From RYN-230 sp963851025 (lineage in GTDB: Bacteria > Actinomycetota > Actinomycetes > Streptosporangiales > Streptosporangiaceae), in NCBI GenBank assembly GCA_963851025.1, contig CAWKOA010000006.1, positions 434,001 through 498,000 on the forward strand: a stretch of 64,000 nt of DNA. The letters run 5' to 3'. Positions 22,825-30,906 of this stretch are shown here, piece after piece. How positions within the stretch are numbered: the stretch's first letter is position 1; each line of letters begins with the position of its first letter. The notes beneath the pieces were generated by a model. The model did no database searches. It was given only the letters and a program-made list of their open reading frames with translations, and was not told the DNA's origin. Position numbers and translations under genes: made by a program.

Positions 22825-23799
22825 TCAGCGGGCGCCCGGGCCGGGGATCTCGCGGGTGCGCCGGGCGACCGCGCGGAGGTCGTCCTCCCGGTCGCGGCCG
22901 GCGAACGCGCAGTAGGCCAGGTGGGTGAGGCCGATGTGCAGCTCGTAGCAGCGCAGGCGCTCGCCGAACCGGGGAACATCGACGCCGGTGGCGTCGGTAG
23001 TGGCCGCGGATCACGGACCGGAAGTCGATCGCGGCCAGCCCCGGGTGCCAGGGGGCCCAGAAGGTGAACCAGGCGACCTCGTAGAGAAAGTCGCCGTAGA
23101 CGGAGCAGCCCCAGTCGAACACCGCGGTGAGCCGGGACCCGTCCGGCGGCCACGAGGACGTTGCGGTTGAGCAGGTCGCCGTGCACCACGTGGCGGATCT
23201 CAGGGCAGGCGCCAGCAGCGCGCTGAACTCGCGTTCCCCGGCGGCGAAGAGCTCGCTGAGCGCGGCCTGACCTGGCCAGGATCGCCTGCCAGCCGGAGAC
23301 ACGCTCGCCGGGACGGTCGACGAGCCCAGACCGCAGCCAGTCACGCCAGCCCCGTCGGGCCGCGGCACGGGCCGCCGACGCGCCGGACCGGCCGCCGGCA
23401 CGCGCCGGGCCAGGCGACTGGCAGGTCCGCCGCAGCGTGTCCAGCCCGCGCAGGAGCGCGGGGAGAAGCCGCCGCCACCGGGCCTCGTCGAGGGTCTCGA
23501 GGAACACCCCGAAGCAGCGCTGCGAGATGGCGTAGGCCCCGCCCAGGGCGCTGCCGGTCTCCAGCACCGCCGGGACGGGCAGGTCCGGCCGGGCGAAGGC
23601 CATCGCTTGCCTGGTCTTGGCGAAGTCCTCGCCGTAGCGCACCGAACCGGGCGACAAGGTCACGGCCGTCGAGCCGGAAGGCGAACGCCCGGGACCAGTC
23701 GCCGCCGCCAGCTCGGACACGTCATGCGCCCGGCCCGTCGTACCGCCCGGCGAGGAACCCGGCCGCCTCGCCGAGCGCAACAGGCCTGCCGTTCCGCAT
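22825..23799 (-). pseudogene. Aminoglycoside/choline phosphotransferase-family gene with multiple frameshifts
   Basis: The intact parts in order are: MRNGRPVALGEAAGFLAGRY from ATG 23799, then an in-frame stop after GPGA; GDWSRAFAFRLDGRDLVARFG; in a second frame YGEDFAKTRQAMAFARPDLP and GGAYAISQRCFGVFLETLD; HVVHGDLLNRNVLV (the Brenner catalytic loop); in a third frame LTAVFDWGCSVYGDFLYEVAWFTFW; and a last frame YELHIGLTHLAYCAFAGRD up to TGA 22825. Four or more frame changes are required. Catalytic Asp and Asn (HGDLLNRN) and the metal Asp (DWG) are retained, so the decay may be recent or the indels may be assembly errors. Confidence 0.78.
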
Positions 23800-23895
23800 G
23801 CCACCAGCACATCCCGGCGCGGACTTTCTCGCAATCGATTTTCCGGGCCTCCCGGGTCCCCGGAGCGCCACCCGGGACCACCGCGCCGGCCCGGC

Positions 23896-24162
23896 TCAGC
23901 CGACCCTGTGCCCGTGCTGACGTGCAATAACGTCCAGCACTTCGGTAGCCCTGGACTTGTCCCCCCGCAGCGCGTTCAACTCGGCCACCGGCAACCGGGT
24001 GGCCAGGGTCCACGGGTTCCGTTCCCGCCGGCCGTCAACCTTGGTGAGCCGGTAGAACACCTGCCCGTCAGCGCGCATGATCCACTCCCAGGACATCACC
24101 GCAAGCTCGCTGGCGGAACTACTGCTGACCTGGGCAATTACCCGCGGGGACATCAATGCCAT
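23896..24162 (-). CDS. Small hypothetical protein
   Basis: The product is 88 residues with balanced composition and codon use like the neighbouring real genes. It has an N-terminal beta-prone stretch (PRVIAQVSSSSASELAVMSWEWI), RADGQVFYRLTKVDG, and a helical C-terminus (SRATEVLDVIARQHGHRVG). I do not recognise a family. It lies between the broken phosphotransferase gene and the CMD gene. The GC content of its first half is lower than the surroundings, compatible with acquired DNA. The 200 bp after its start (24163-24362) hold nothing I can identify. Confidence 0.45.
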   Translation of the reverse strand: MALMSPRVIAQVSSSSASELAVMSWEWIMRADGQVFYRLTKVDGRRERNPWTLATRLPVAELNALRGDKSRATEVLDVIARQHGHRVG

Positions 24163-24362
24163 CCGTCAAAACCCTCTCGCCGGGTGACCCCTTCGGAGGT
24201 GAAGCCCCGGTGTTACCGGAGCCGGTCACGTTGCTGTGGCCCGACAGAGATTATCGCGGAATCATGCAAAGGATTGCAGAACTATGGACGTGTCGGGAAG
24301 GTCACAGTCAGCTGACCTTGAGACGCAGATGCGGGCTTTCCGCGCCGGCGTGCCCGCCTTCG

Positions 24363-24971
24363 TCAGCCGGTGACGCTGGCGTCCGCGTCCGCGAACTGGC
24401 GGGCGACGTCGGGGGCCAGGCCCGCCAGGCTGTCCGTGCCGAGGTCTCCGTGCTTGACCTGGACCGTCTTCAGGAACCGCTGCTGGCCCATGGTGAGGCC
24501 GATGAAGTAGCCCAGTTCCACGAGCTCCGGCTCAGAGAAGTGCTTGTGCAGCTCGGCCCAAAGGTCATCATCGGCGCTGGCCGGATCCCAGGCGATCGCC
24601 TCGGCCCAGCGCAGCGCGGCCAGCTGCCGCCCGTCGTACCGGCCGGACCTGCGGAAGTCGATGATGTCGTCGTAGTCGTCCTCGGTGGCGCCCTGCTCGG
24701 CCGCGAGGTGCGAGCGCTGCCCGGCGCAGTACCCGCACTCGAGTGACTTGGCCACGTACACCCGGGCGAGTTCCTTGATCCGGTGATCGAGCACGCCCTC
24801 GCGGAACACCTGCTGCCAGGACGCGGCGAAGGTCCGCAGCACGGCGGGCACGTGGGCCCGGATGGCCTGGCTCTCCAGCCGCGGGGTGCCGTACGTCCGG
24901 GATTCCTCGAGGATCGCCGCCAGGCCGGGATCGGTGACCGAGCCCGGCTCGACGTAACTGATACGGGCCAT
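24363..24971 (-). CDS. Carboxymuconolactone decarboxylase-family protein (AhpD-like)
   Basis: The product is 202 residues from ATG 24971 with a consensus AGGAGG upstream. The motif LECGYCAGQRS has the paired Cys of AhpD-type peroxidase active sites. Flanking helices RIKELARVYVAKS and ALRWAEAIAWDP match the CMD fold, followed by the helix LVELGYFIGLTMGQQRFLKT. The likely role is a peroxidase or small-molecule decarboxylase/dehydratase. A LacI-type operator overlaps its Shine-Dalgarno region, so the divergent LacI regulator almost certainly controls it. Confidence 0.87.
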   Translation of the reverse strand: MARISYVEPGSVTDPGLAAILEESRTYGTPRLESQAIRAHVPAVLRTFAASWQQVFREGVLDHRIKELARVYVAKSLECGYCAGQRSHLAAEQGATEDDYDDIIDFRRSGRYDGRQLAALRWAEAIAWDPASADDDLWAELHKHFSEPELVELGYFIGLTMGQQRFLKTVQVKHGDLGTDSLAGLAPDVARQFADADASVTG

Positions 24972-24984
24972 GGTGGCAGCCTCC

Positions 24985-25000
24985 TGGCAATCGGTTGCCA
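24985..25000. promoter_or_regulatory. LacI-type operator 1 (TGGCAATCGGTTGCCA)
   Basis: Near-perfect 16-bp palindrome with a central CG, the hallmark of LacI/PurR-family operators. It lies 14 bp from the start of the CMD gene. A second copy is 68 bp away, centre to centre, in front of the LacI gene. Confidence 0.78.
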
Positions 25001-25052
25001 CAACTCTGCGCGAGGCCGCCCGGTATGTCAAGGTCAGCCTGGAAAGACGGTC

Positions 25053-25068
25053 TGGCATCCGATTGCCA
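25053..25068. promoter_or_regulatory. LacI-type operator 2 (TGGCATCCGATTGCCA)
   Basis: Same palindrome as 24985-25000 with minor changes and the same CG centre. It lies 20 bp upstream of the LacI start. The pair indicates autoregulation and joint control of the divergent genes, possibly through a loop. Confidence 0.75.
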
Positions 25069-25087
25069 GCCGAGGTACCCTCGGCTC

Positions 25088-26146
25088 ATGGCAGCCCGCC
25101 CGACGATCCGCCCGACGATCCGGGACGTCGCGGAACTGGCGGGGGTGCACCCGGGCACCGCCTCCCGGGCGCTCGACCCGCGCCGCGAGGGCCGGATCTC
25201 CGCCCCGACCGCGGAGCGGGTCCGGTCGGCGGCGCTGCGCCTGGGGTACGTGCCCGACCCCATCGCGCGGACCCTGCGCGCGCGTCGCAGCGCCGTGGTC
25301 GGTGTCGTGGTCCCGGACCTGGCCAACCCTGTCTTCCCGCCGATCGTCTCGGGCATCGAGGACGCGCTCGCCGAAGCCGGGTACGTCGCGCTCGTCGCGA
25401 ACACCGGCAACGACCCCGGCCGGGAACGTGACCGCGTCGCCGCCCTGCAGTCCCGCCGCTGCGACGGGTACATCGTGGCCTCCGCGACCCTGGACGGCAC
25501 GACGATCAGCCGCCTCACCTCGGCGGCCGACCCGGTCATCCTGGTCAACCGCGAGACGAACGACCCGGCGCTGACGGCGGTGGGCAGCGACGACCGGGCC
25601 GGCGTCCAGGCCGCCGTGGCGCACCTGGCCGGCCTGGGCCACGGGGTGATCGCCCACGTCACGGGGCCGCCCAACCTCTCGGTCGTGCAGACCAGGGCCG
25701 AGGCGTTCCGCTCCTGCGCGGACCTCCTGGGGCTCGGCCGGGACGGGCTGATCGTCCGCCATGGCCCGGCCCTCACCGCGGCCGTCGGCCGGGACACGGC
25801 CCTGGACCTGCTCCGCCAGCACCCCGAGGTCACGGCCATCCTGGCCGGCAACGACCTGATGGCCCTGGGCTGCTACGCCGCCGCCCAGCAGGCCGGCCGC
25901 CCGTGCCCGGCCAGCCTCTCCATCGTCGGCTACAACGACATGCCGTTCGTGGAGTGGTGGCGCCCGGCACTCACCACCGTCCGCATCCCGCAGTACGACA
26001 TCGGCTACGAGGCGGCGCGCCTCCTGCTCGACCAGCTGGGCCAGGGCGCGGGCCGGCCCGCCCGGCACGTCCTGATGCCCACCTCGCTGGTCATCCGGTC
26101 CTCGACCGCCCCCGCCGCACGGCCGGGCGGTGGACGGCCAGGCTAG
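25088..26146 (+). CDS. LacI-family transcriptional regulator
   Basis: The product is 352 residues. The N-terminal helix-turn-helix and hinge (about 8-60) read IRDVAELAGVHPGTASRALD and VPDPIARTLRARRS. The periplasmic-binding-like effector domain includes VVGVVVPDLANPVFPPIVSGIE, CDGYIVASATLD, DDRAGVQAAVAHLAGLGH, and the late DMPFVEWWRPALTTVRIPQYDIG. ATG 25088 fits the HTH start. It is divergent from the CMD gene with two matching operators between them. The effector is unknown, presumably a sugar or related metabolite. Confidence 0.92.
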   Translation: MAARPTIRPTIRDVAELAGVHPGTASRALDPRREGRISAPTAERVRSAALRLGYVPDPIARTLRARRSAVVGVVVPDLANPVFPPIVSGIEDALAEAGYVALVANTGNDPGRERDRVAALQSRRCDGYIVASATLDGTTISRLTSAADPVILVNRETNDPALTAVGSDDRAGVQAAVAHLAGLGHGVIAHVTGPPNLSVVQTRAEAFRSCADLLGLGRDGLIVRHGPALTAAVGRDTALDLLRQHPEVTAILAGNDLMALGCYAAAQQAGRPCPASLSIVGYNDMPFVEWWRPALTTVRIPQYDIGYEAARLLLDQLGQGAGRPARHVLMPTSLVIRSSTAPAARPGGGRPG

Positions 26147-26168
26147 TGCGGCCGGGCGGTGGACGGCC
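26120..26168. repeat. 20-bp direct repeat across the end of the LacI gene
   Basis: CGGCCGGGCGGTGGACGGCC occurs at 26120-26139 and again at 26149-26168. The two copies have a 29-bp period and straddle the stop codon. The last codons of the LacI gene lie in the first copy. Confidence 0.7.
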
Positions 26169-26176
26169 GGGCGGGG

Positions 26177-27205
26177 CTACCGGCGCCGGGCCGCGGGCTC
26201 CAGGGCCGGGCTGACCCATCCGCCGTCGGCGGGATTGAGGTTGAGGCCGGGCGGGACGATCTTGTCGATGCGGTCCAGCACGTCGCTGGACAGCTCGACG
26301 TCGGCCGCGGCGAGCTGGGACTCCAGGTGCTCCATGGTCCGCGGGCCGATGATCGCCGCGGTGATCGCGGGGTGGCGCAGGACGAACGCGATGGCCAGCT
26401 CGATCAGGCTGATCCCGGCCTGCCCGGCCAGCTCCGCAAGCTGCTCGGCGGCGTCCAGCTTGCGCTGGTTCTCCGGCATCGACATGTCGAACCGGTTGGC
26501 CAGCCGCTGCCGCGCGTACGACATGGGCCCGGTCACGTCGGCGTCCTTGCGGTACCGGCCGGACAGCCAGCCGCCGGCCAGCGGGCTGTAGGGGATCACG
26601 CCCATCCCGTACCGGGAGCACACCGGCAGGACCTCGGCCTCGACCCCGCGGGTCAGGATCGAGTACGGCGGCTGCTCGGACACGAACCGCTCGCGGCCGC
26701 GCTCCTGCGCGGTCCACTGGGCCTCCACGATGGCCGAGGCCGGGAACGTCGAGTGGCCGATGTAGCGGACCTTGCCCGCGCGGACCAGGTCGGTCAGCGC
26801 GCCGAGCGTCTCGTCGATGTCGGTGGCCGGGTCCGGGCGGTGGATCTGGTAGAGGTCGATCCAGTCGGTGCCCAGCCGCCGCAGCGAGTCCTCCACCTCG
26901 CGCATGATCCAGCGCCGCGAGTTGCCGCGGTGGCCGGGATCGTCGTCCATCGGGCTGTGCACCTTGGTCGCGAGGACCACGTTGTCGCGGCGCCCGCCCG
27001 CGAGGGCCTGGCCCACGATTTCCTCGGACTCGCCGCGGGAGTAGACGTCGGCGGTGTCGATGAAGGTGATCCCGGCGTCCAGCGCCCGGTGGATGATCCG
27101 GATGCTCTCGCCGTGATCCTTGGTGCCCCAGTCGCCGAACATCATGGCCCCGAGGCACAGCTTGCTGACCGAGACGCCGGTGCGCCCCAGAATCCTTTGC
27201 TCCAT
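26177..27205 (-). CDS. Aldo/keto reductase
   Basis: The product is 342 residues with a TIM-barrel AKR pattern. Asp and Tyr of the catalytic tetrad lie in FIDTADVYSRGESEEI, Lys in VVLATKVHSPM and His in DLYQIHRPDP. The cofactor segment is VIPYSPLAGGWLSGRY and the C-terminal NADP site IIGPRTMEHLE. It reduces aldehydes or ketones in the cytosol with NADPH. It is the last gene of an ADH-cupin-DUF2255-AKR operon, 12 bp after DUF2255. Specific substrate is unknown. Confidence 0.92.
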   Translation of the reverse strand: MEQRILGRTGVSVSKLCLGAMMFGDWGTKDHGESIRIIHRALDAGITFIDTADVYSRGESEEIVGQALAGGRRDNVVLATKVHSPMDDDPGHRGNSRRWIMREVEDSLRRLGTDWIDLYQIHRPDPATDIDETLGALTDLVRAGKVRYIGHSTFPASAIVEAQWTAQERGRERFVSEQPPYSILTRGVEAEVLPVCSRYGMGVIPYSPLAGGWLSGRYRKDADVTGPMSYARQRLANRFDMSMPENQRKLDAAEQLAELAGQAGISLIELAIAFVLRHPAITAAIIGPRTMEHLESQLAAADVELSSDVLDRIDKIVPPGLNLNPADGGWVSPALEPAARRR

Positions 27206-27217
27206 CGTGTGCTCCTT

Positions 27218-27592
27218 CTAGCGCGGCAGCAGCCGGATCGTGGTGGACCGGGCCCCCGGGCTGGTGATCGAGTCGGTGATGCTCCGGGCGTACCGGCGGT
27301 ACTTGTTCCGGTAGGCCGCGTCGATCTGGTCGTCGAGGCCGTGGTCAGCGTCCGTGAACGCCACGTCCTTCTCGACGCCCCCGGCGCTGATGTGACCCTC
27401 ATGACGGGCCTGGGTGCCGCGGAACCAGGCGGCCGTGGGCCCGTTGACGGACCGGACGTAGAGGTCGCCGCTGTGCGGGACGACCCAGATGGTCCGGGGC
27501 CGGGTGAGCGTGCCGTCCGGCCGGGCCGAGGCGATCTCGAGTTCCTCGGCGTCCCCGACCCGGCTCAGTTCGTCGTTCGTCCAGACGGTCAC
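27218..27592 (-). CDS. DUF2255 family protein
   Basis: The product is 124 residues from GTG 27592, with AGAGAGGA upstream. TVWTNDELSRVGDAEELEIAS, RTIWVVPHSGDLYVRSVNG and WFRGTQARHEGHI are typical of DUF2255, a small flavin-reductase-like split-barrel family of unknown function. It overlaps nothing and sits between the cupin and aldo/keto reductase genes, matching its usual association with oxidoreductases. Confidence 0.85.
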   Translation of the reverse strand: MTVWTNDELSRVGDAEELEIASARPDGTLTRPRTIWVVPHSGDLYVRSVNGPTAAWFRGTQARHEGHISAGGVEKDVAFTDADHGLDDQIDAAYRNKYRRYARSITDSITSPGARSTTIRLLPR

Positions 27593-27614
27593 AGGCTTGC
27601 GTCCTCTCTGATGA

Positions 27615-28013
27615 TCATGGCGCGGGCGGTTCGCTGTATTCGGCGTCGGTGACCAGCTCACCCCAGGCGGTCTCCGGGCCACCGCCTTCCGGGCCTTCCC
27701 ACATGGCCAGGTGGGTCATGAAGTGGTCGGGCGCCGCGCCGTGCCAGTGCCACTCGCCGGGCGGGGTGTGGACCGTGTCGCCCGGCCGCATCTCGACGAC
27801 GTCGCCGCCGCGGGACTGGATCCGGCCGATGCCCTCAGTGACGTGCACGGTCTGCCCGACCGCGTGCGCGTGCCAGGCGTTGCGGGCCCCGGGCGCGAAG
27901 CGCACCACGTTGACCCGCATCCGGGACGGCGGCTGGCCCGCCGCGATCACGTCGAACCAGGCGTCCCCGGTGAACGTCACCGCAGGCGCCTTCACGGTCG
28001 GCTGCTTCTTCAT
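27615..28013 (-). CDS. Cupin-domain protein
   Basis: The product is 132 residues from ATG 28013; a TTG three codons upstream with AAGGAG is an alternative. Cupin motif 1 reads GARNAWHAHAVGQTVHVTEG and motif 2 reads PGDTVHTPPGEWHWHGAAP, with His residues suitable for a metal. It is similar to the small cupins that accompany carboxymuconolactone-decarboxylase and dehydrogenase genes. Possible activities are dioxygenase, isomerase or sensor. The gene order ADH-cupin-DUF2255-AKR suggests a common oxidative or detoxification task. Confidence 0.87.
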   Translation of the reverse strand: MKKQPTVKAPAVTFTGDAWFDVIAAGQPPSRMRVNVVRFAPGARNAWHAHAVGQTVHVTEGIGRIQSRGGDVVEMRPGDTVHTPPGEWHWHGAAPDHFMTHLAMWEGPEGGGPETAWGELVTDAEYSEPPAP

Positions 28014-28100
28014 TATCTCCAACGGTCTGCTCCTTGCTGGTGTCCGCGGCCGGGCCAGGGAATCGTGGCCCGGGCCAGCCCGTGGTGGGGGCGCGGTGAC

Positions 28101-29132
28101 TCAGGGGCGGATGAGGACCTTAAGCGCCTGCCGCCCGGCCATGGCCCGGTACCCGTCCGGCACGTCGTCCAGGCCGATCGCGGCGTCGAACACCCGGCCC
28201 GGCTGGAGCGAGCCGTCGAGGATGTCAGGCATGAGTTCCCCGATGTAGGCCCGGGCCGGGGCCACGCCGCCGGTCAGGGTGATGTTGCGGAAGAACGTGC
28301 CGAAGTCCATCGGCACCTCGGTGTACTGCGCGGCGCCGACCCGGCTGACCACACCGCCGGCCCGGACCACGCCGAGCGCCATGCCGACGGCCGCGCTGGT
28401 GCCGACGCACTCCAGCACGGTGTGCGTGCCGTCGCCGCCGGTCAGGTCCCGGACCAGCGCGATGCCCTCCTCGCCCCGCTCGGCGACCACGTCGGTGGCG
28501 CCGAACTCGCGGCCCAGGTCGGTGCGGTCCTTGTGGTGGCCCATGAGCACGATCCGCTCCGCACCGAGCCGCCGGGCGGCCAGCACCCCGCACAGCCCGA
28601 CCGCGCCGTCGCCGATGACCGTCACCGACGTGCGCGGGCTGACCCCGGCCTTCACCGCGGCGTGGTGCCCGGTGCAGAACACGTCGGACAGGGTCAGCAG
28701 CGACGTCAGCAGCGCCTCGTCCGGGCCGGCGGGCAGCTTGACCAGCGTGCCCTGGGCCTGCGGCACCCGCACCGCCTCGCCCTGGCCACCGTCCAGGTCA
28801 CCGCCCCACTGGCCGCCGTGACGGCAGGAGGTCTGCAGGCCCTCGCGGCAGAAGTCGCACGTGCCGTCCGACCACACGAACGGCGCGACCACTAGGTCAC
28901 CGGCGTGGAAGCCGGGCACCTCGGTCCCGGTGTCCGCCACGACGCCGAGGAACTCGTGGCCCATCCGGCGGCCGTGCTCCGACGGCGGCATCGACCCGTA
29001 CGGCCACAGGTCGCTGCCGCAGATGCACGAGCGCAGGACCCGCACGATCGCGTCGGCCGGTTCCCGCAGAACCGGGTCGGGCACGTCCTCCACCCGCACG
29101 TCACCGGCTCCGTACATCAAGGTCGCACGCAT
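28101..29132 (-). CDS. Zinc-dependent alcohol dehydrogenase
   Basis: The product is 343 residues, MDR superfamily. The catalytic zinc site has Cys in RSCICGSDLW and GHEFLGVV. The structural-zinc lobe reads GTCDFCREGLQTSC, with three visible Cys instead of four. The Rossmann motif is VIGDGAVGLCGVLAARRLGA. It oxidises an alcohol with NAD(P). The ATG has AGGAAG 8 bases upstream and is the first full-length gene of the redox operon. A 19-codon remnant of a CMD gene precedes it. Confidence 0.92.
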   Translation of the reverse strand: MRATLMYGAGDVRVEDVPDPVLREPADAIVRVLRSCICGSDLWPYGSMPPSEHGRRMGHEFLGVVADTGTEVPGFHAGDLVVAPFVWSDGTCDFCREGLQTSCRHGGQWGGDLDGGQGEAVRVPQAQGTLVKLPAGPDEALLTSLLTLSDVFCTGHHAAVKAGVSPRTSVTVIGDGAVGLCGVLAARRLGAERIVLMGHHKDRTDLGREFGATDVVAERGEEGIALVRDLTGGDGTHTVLECVGTSAAVGMALGVVRAGGVVSRVGAAQYTEVPMDFGTFFRNITLTGGVAPARAYIGELMPDILDGSLQPGRVFDAAIGLDDVPDGYRAMAGRQALKVLIRP

Positions 29133-29172
29133 GAAAAGCTTCCTTCCGTTGTCCGTCTCGTCCCGGCTAGCG

Positions 29173-29232
29173 TCAACTGGTGGCCGGAAACAGCTCGTCG
29201 TGGTTGGCCTGCGCGGCCTTCGTGATGCTCAT
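29173..29232 (-). pseudogene. 19-codon N-terminal remnant of a CMD-family gene
   Basis: ATG 29232 to TGA 29173 encodes MSITKAAQANHDELFPATS. The ANHDELFP motif is the conserved N-terminal entry of 4-carboxymuconolactone-decarboxylase-like proteins that travel with ADH/cupin/AKR operons. The rest of the gene is missing. GAGG lies upstream, so it may still be translated as a leader peptide. The other bases of the 29133-29402 gap show nothing further. Confidence 0.5.
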
Positions 29233-29402
29233 CCGGTCAGCCTCATCGGAGGCGTCGGTAGGTGCTGGTGAGACCAGGTAACCCGAGACGAGGCCGCTGA
29301 GGGAGAGCCTGCCGTTCCAGGTACTGGCAGGACCCCCTTGCCCGCGCATACGGAAACTGCTGATCGCGGCGTCCGGGCATCGCCTGAGAATGGGGTTCCG
29401 CA

Positions 29403-29849
29403 GTGTCCCTGGCTGCGCTCTTCACCTGGATCGTCACGGCGGGCGCGGGTCTGTACCTGCTGACCATCTGGCTCATCGAATACGACCGGGATTTCCAGTC
29501 GGCCGCGGCGACCCGGCTGCCGGTCCCGGTGATCAGCGCCCATGCCCTGCTGGCCGTGGCCGGGCTGGTGGTCTGGGCGCTGTACCTGATCACCGACGCC
29601 AGCAGGCTGGCCTATGCCGCCGCCCTGACCCTGGTCGTGGTCGCGGCCCTCGGCCTGACCATGGCGGTGCGCTGGATCAGGGTGTACCGGGCGCACGACA
29701 CCGCGGCGGTGCGGGGCGGGCGCGGGGGGATCGCCGTCCCGCCGGAACGGAACTTCCCGCTGCCGGTAGTGATCGGGCACGGGCTCTTCGCGGGGGCCAC
29801 GATCATCCTGGTCGTCCTGATCGCGCTCGGTGAGATCGGCGGCAGCTGA
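29403..29849 (+). CDS. Four-helix membrane protein of unknown function
   Basis: The product is 148 residues with hydrophobic segments at about 4-24, 42-64, 68-90 and 122-142, and short Arg/Gly-rich loops. The conserved-looking IEYDRDFQ and HALLAV with histidines resemble small uncharacterised actinobacterial integral membrane proteins. The start is GTG 29403 with GGGG upstream. It stands alone and converges on the secreted-repeat protein gene. Confidence 0.65.
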   Translation: MSLAALFTWIVTAGAGLYLLTIWLIEYDRDFQSAAATRLPVPVISAHALLAVAGLVVWALYLITDASRLAYAAALTLVVVAALGLTMAVRWIRVYRAHDTAAVRGGRGGIAVPPERNFPLPVVIGHGLFAGATIILVVLIALGEIGGS

Positions 29850-29909
29850 CGCCCCGGCGGCGGCGGCGGCAGCGGCGGCGGGCGGGACGCACCCGGCCGT
29901 GACTGCGGC

Positions 29910-30806
29910 TCAGCCGGCCGTGGTGACCTCGTGCCAGAGCCCGCCGTTGAGGTTGAGGTTGTTGCCGTGGGCCTGTCCGGGCGCGCTGTCGCCGACGTAG
30001 GTGTACAGCGGGTGCCCGTCGTAGGTGGCCTGGGCCGAGCCGTCCGACCGCTTGATCGTGCCGAGCCGGCCGGGGACGCCCGGCCCGGCGGTCACCGGCC
30101 CCTTCACCGGCGGCCAGTAGGCGGCACACGAGCCGTTGCAGACCGACCTGGTCGGCGTGTCAGGCGCGAACCAGTACAGGGTGAGGCCGCGGGCGTTGGC
30201 CAGCACGCTCACGCCGCCGATCTGCACGGCCTTCAGGCCGCCTCCCGCACTGGCCGCGGCCGGCCCGCCCGCGCCGGCCACGGCGGCGCCCAGCAGCACC
30301 AGGGCGATCACGGACAGGGCGGCCGCCGCCCAGCCGGCGCCCGGGATCCCGTCCAGCAGCCGGTCCACCAGCTCAGGACGGGAGCCGGCCGGATGCCCCG
30401 GCACCGGCGCGGGTGGCGGGGTGAGGGCCAGGACGGCCAGCGCGGCGAAGGCCGCCACCTCGATCACCCCGGCGACGATCCCGGCCGTGGTGCGCACCTC
30501 CTTGAACCCGAACAGGCCGATCCAGACGGACAGCAGGTAGCCGGCCAGCGTGGACAGGGCGAACCCGGCACCCGCGGCGGCCGCGAGCCGGCTGCCGGAG
30601 ACCAGGACGGCCAGGGCCAGGCCGAAGGCCGCGATCACCTGGAGCAGGAAGAGCCAGCCAATGGTCGGGATCGACCGGTAGCCGGTCAGGTACAGGTCAA
30701 GGTGGATCCCCCCGGTGGCCGCCAGCAGGGCCGCTCCGGCCACCCGGAGCCCGGTTTGCCGGGATCGTCCCCGTACGGCCTGCCGTGTTCCGCTCATGAC
30801 ATCCAT
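29910..30806 (-). CDS. Membrane protein with C-terminal secreted-repeat (COG4315/Lipoprotein_15) domain
   Basis: The product is 298 residues. About 18-130 form four transmembrane helices (DoxX/MauE-like four-helix appearance, first one around LRVAGAALLAATGGIHLDLY). A linker and a fifth helix (about 155-180) follow. The C-terminal 110 residues are two PF03640-type repeats: NARGLTLYWFAPDTPTRSVCNGSCAAYWPP and DGHPLYTYVGDSAPGQAHGNNL minus their edges. The repeat domain should face outside. It is a paralogue of the adjacent lipoprotein, here tethered by a membrane module. Function is unknown; the repeat family is often called a predicted lipoprotein with conserved Yx(D/E)xxxxC motifs. Confidence 0.8.
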   Translation of the reverse strand: MDVMSGTRQAVRGRSRQTGLRVAGAALLAATGGIHLDLYLTGYRSIPTIGWLFLLQVIAAFGLALAVLVSGSRLAAAAGAGFALSTLAGYLLSVWIGLFGFKEVRTTAGIVAGVIEVAAFAALAVLALTPPPAPVPGHPAGSRPELVDRLLDGIPGAGWAAAALSVIALVLLGAAVAGAGGPAAASAGGGLKAVQIGGVSVLANARGLTLYWFAPDTPTRSVCNGSCAAYWPPVKGPVTAGPGVPGRLGTIKRSDGSAQATYDGHPLYTYVGDSAPGQAHGNNLNLNGGLWHEVTTAG

Positions 30807-30906
30807 GGCCGTCCTCCGTTCCTGCGCGCCTGCGGGCCGCCCGGCGGGGCGTGCCCCCGGGAGGGGGCGGGCCCCGCCGGCCCGGTGGCCGGCGTGTCAG
30901 TCAGTA

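Noticed and set aside
22780..22830. Repeated GCTCCGGGCGGCT units after the ASCH gene
   Set aside because: Short GC-rich duplication with no stable hairpin followed by T, and no link to a gene feature.
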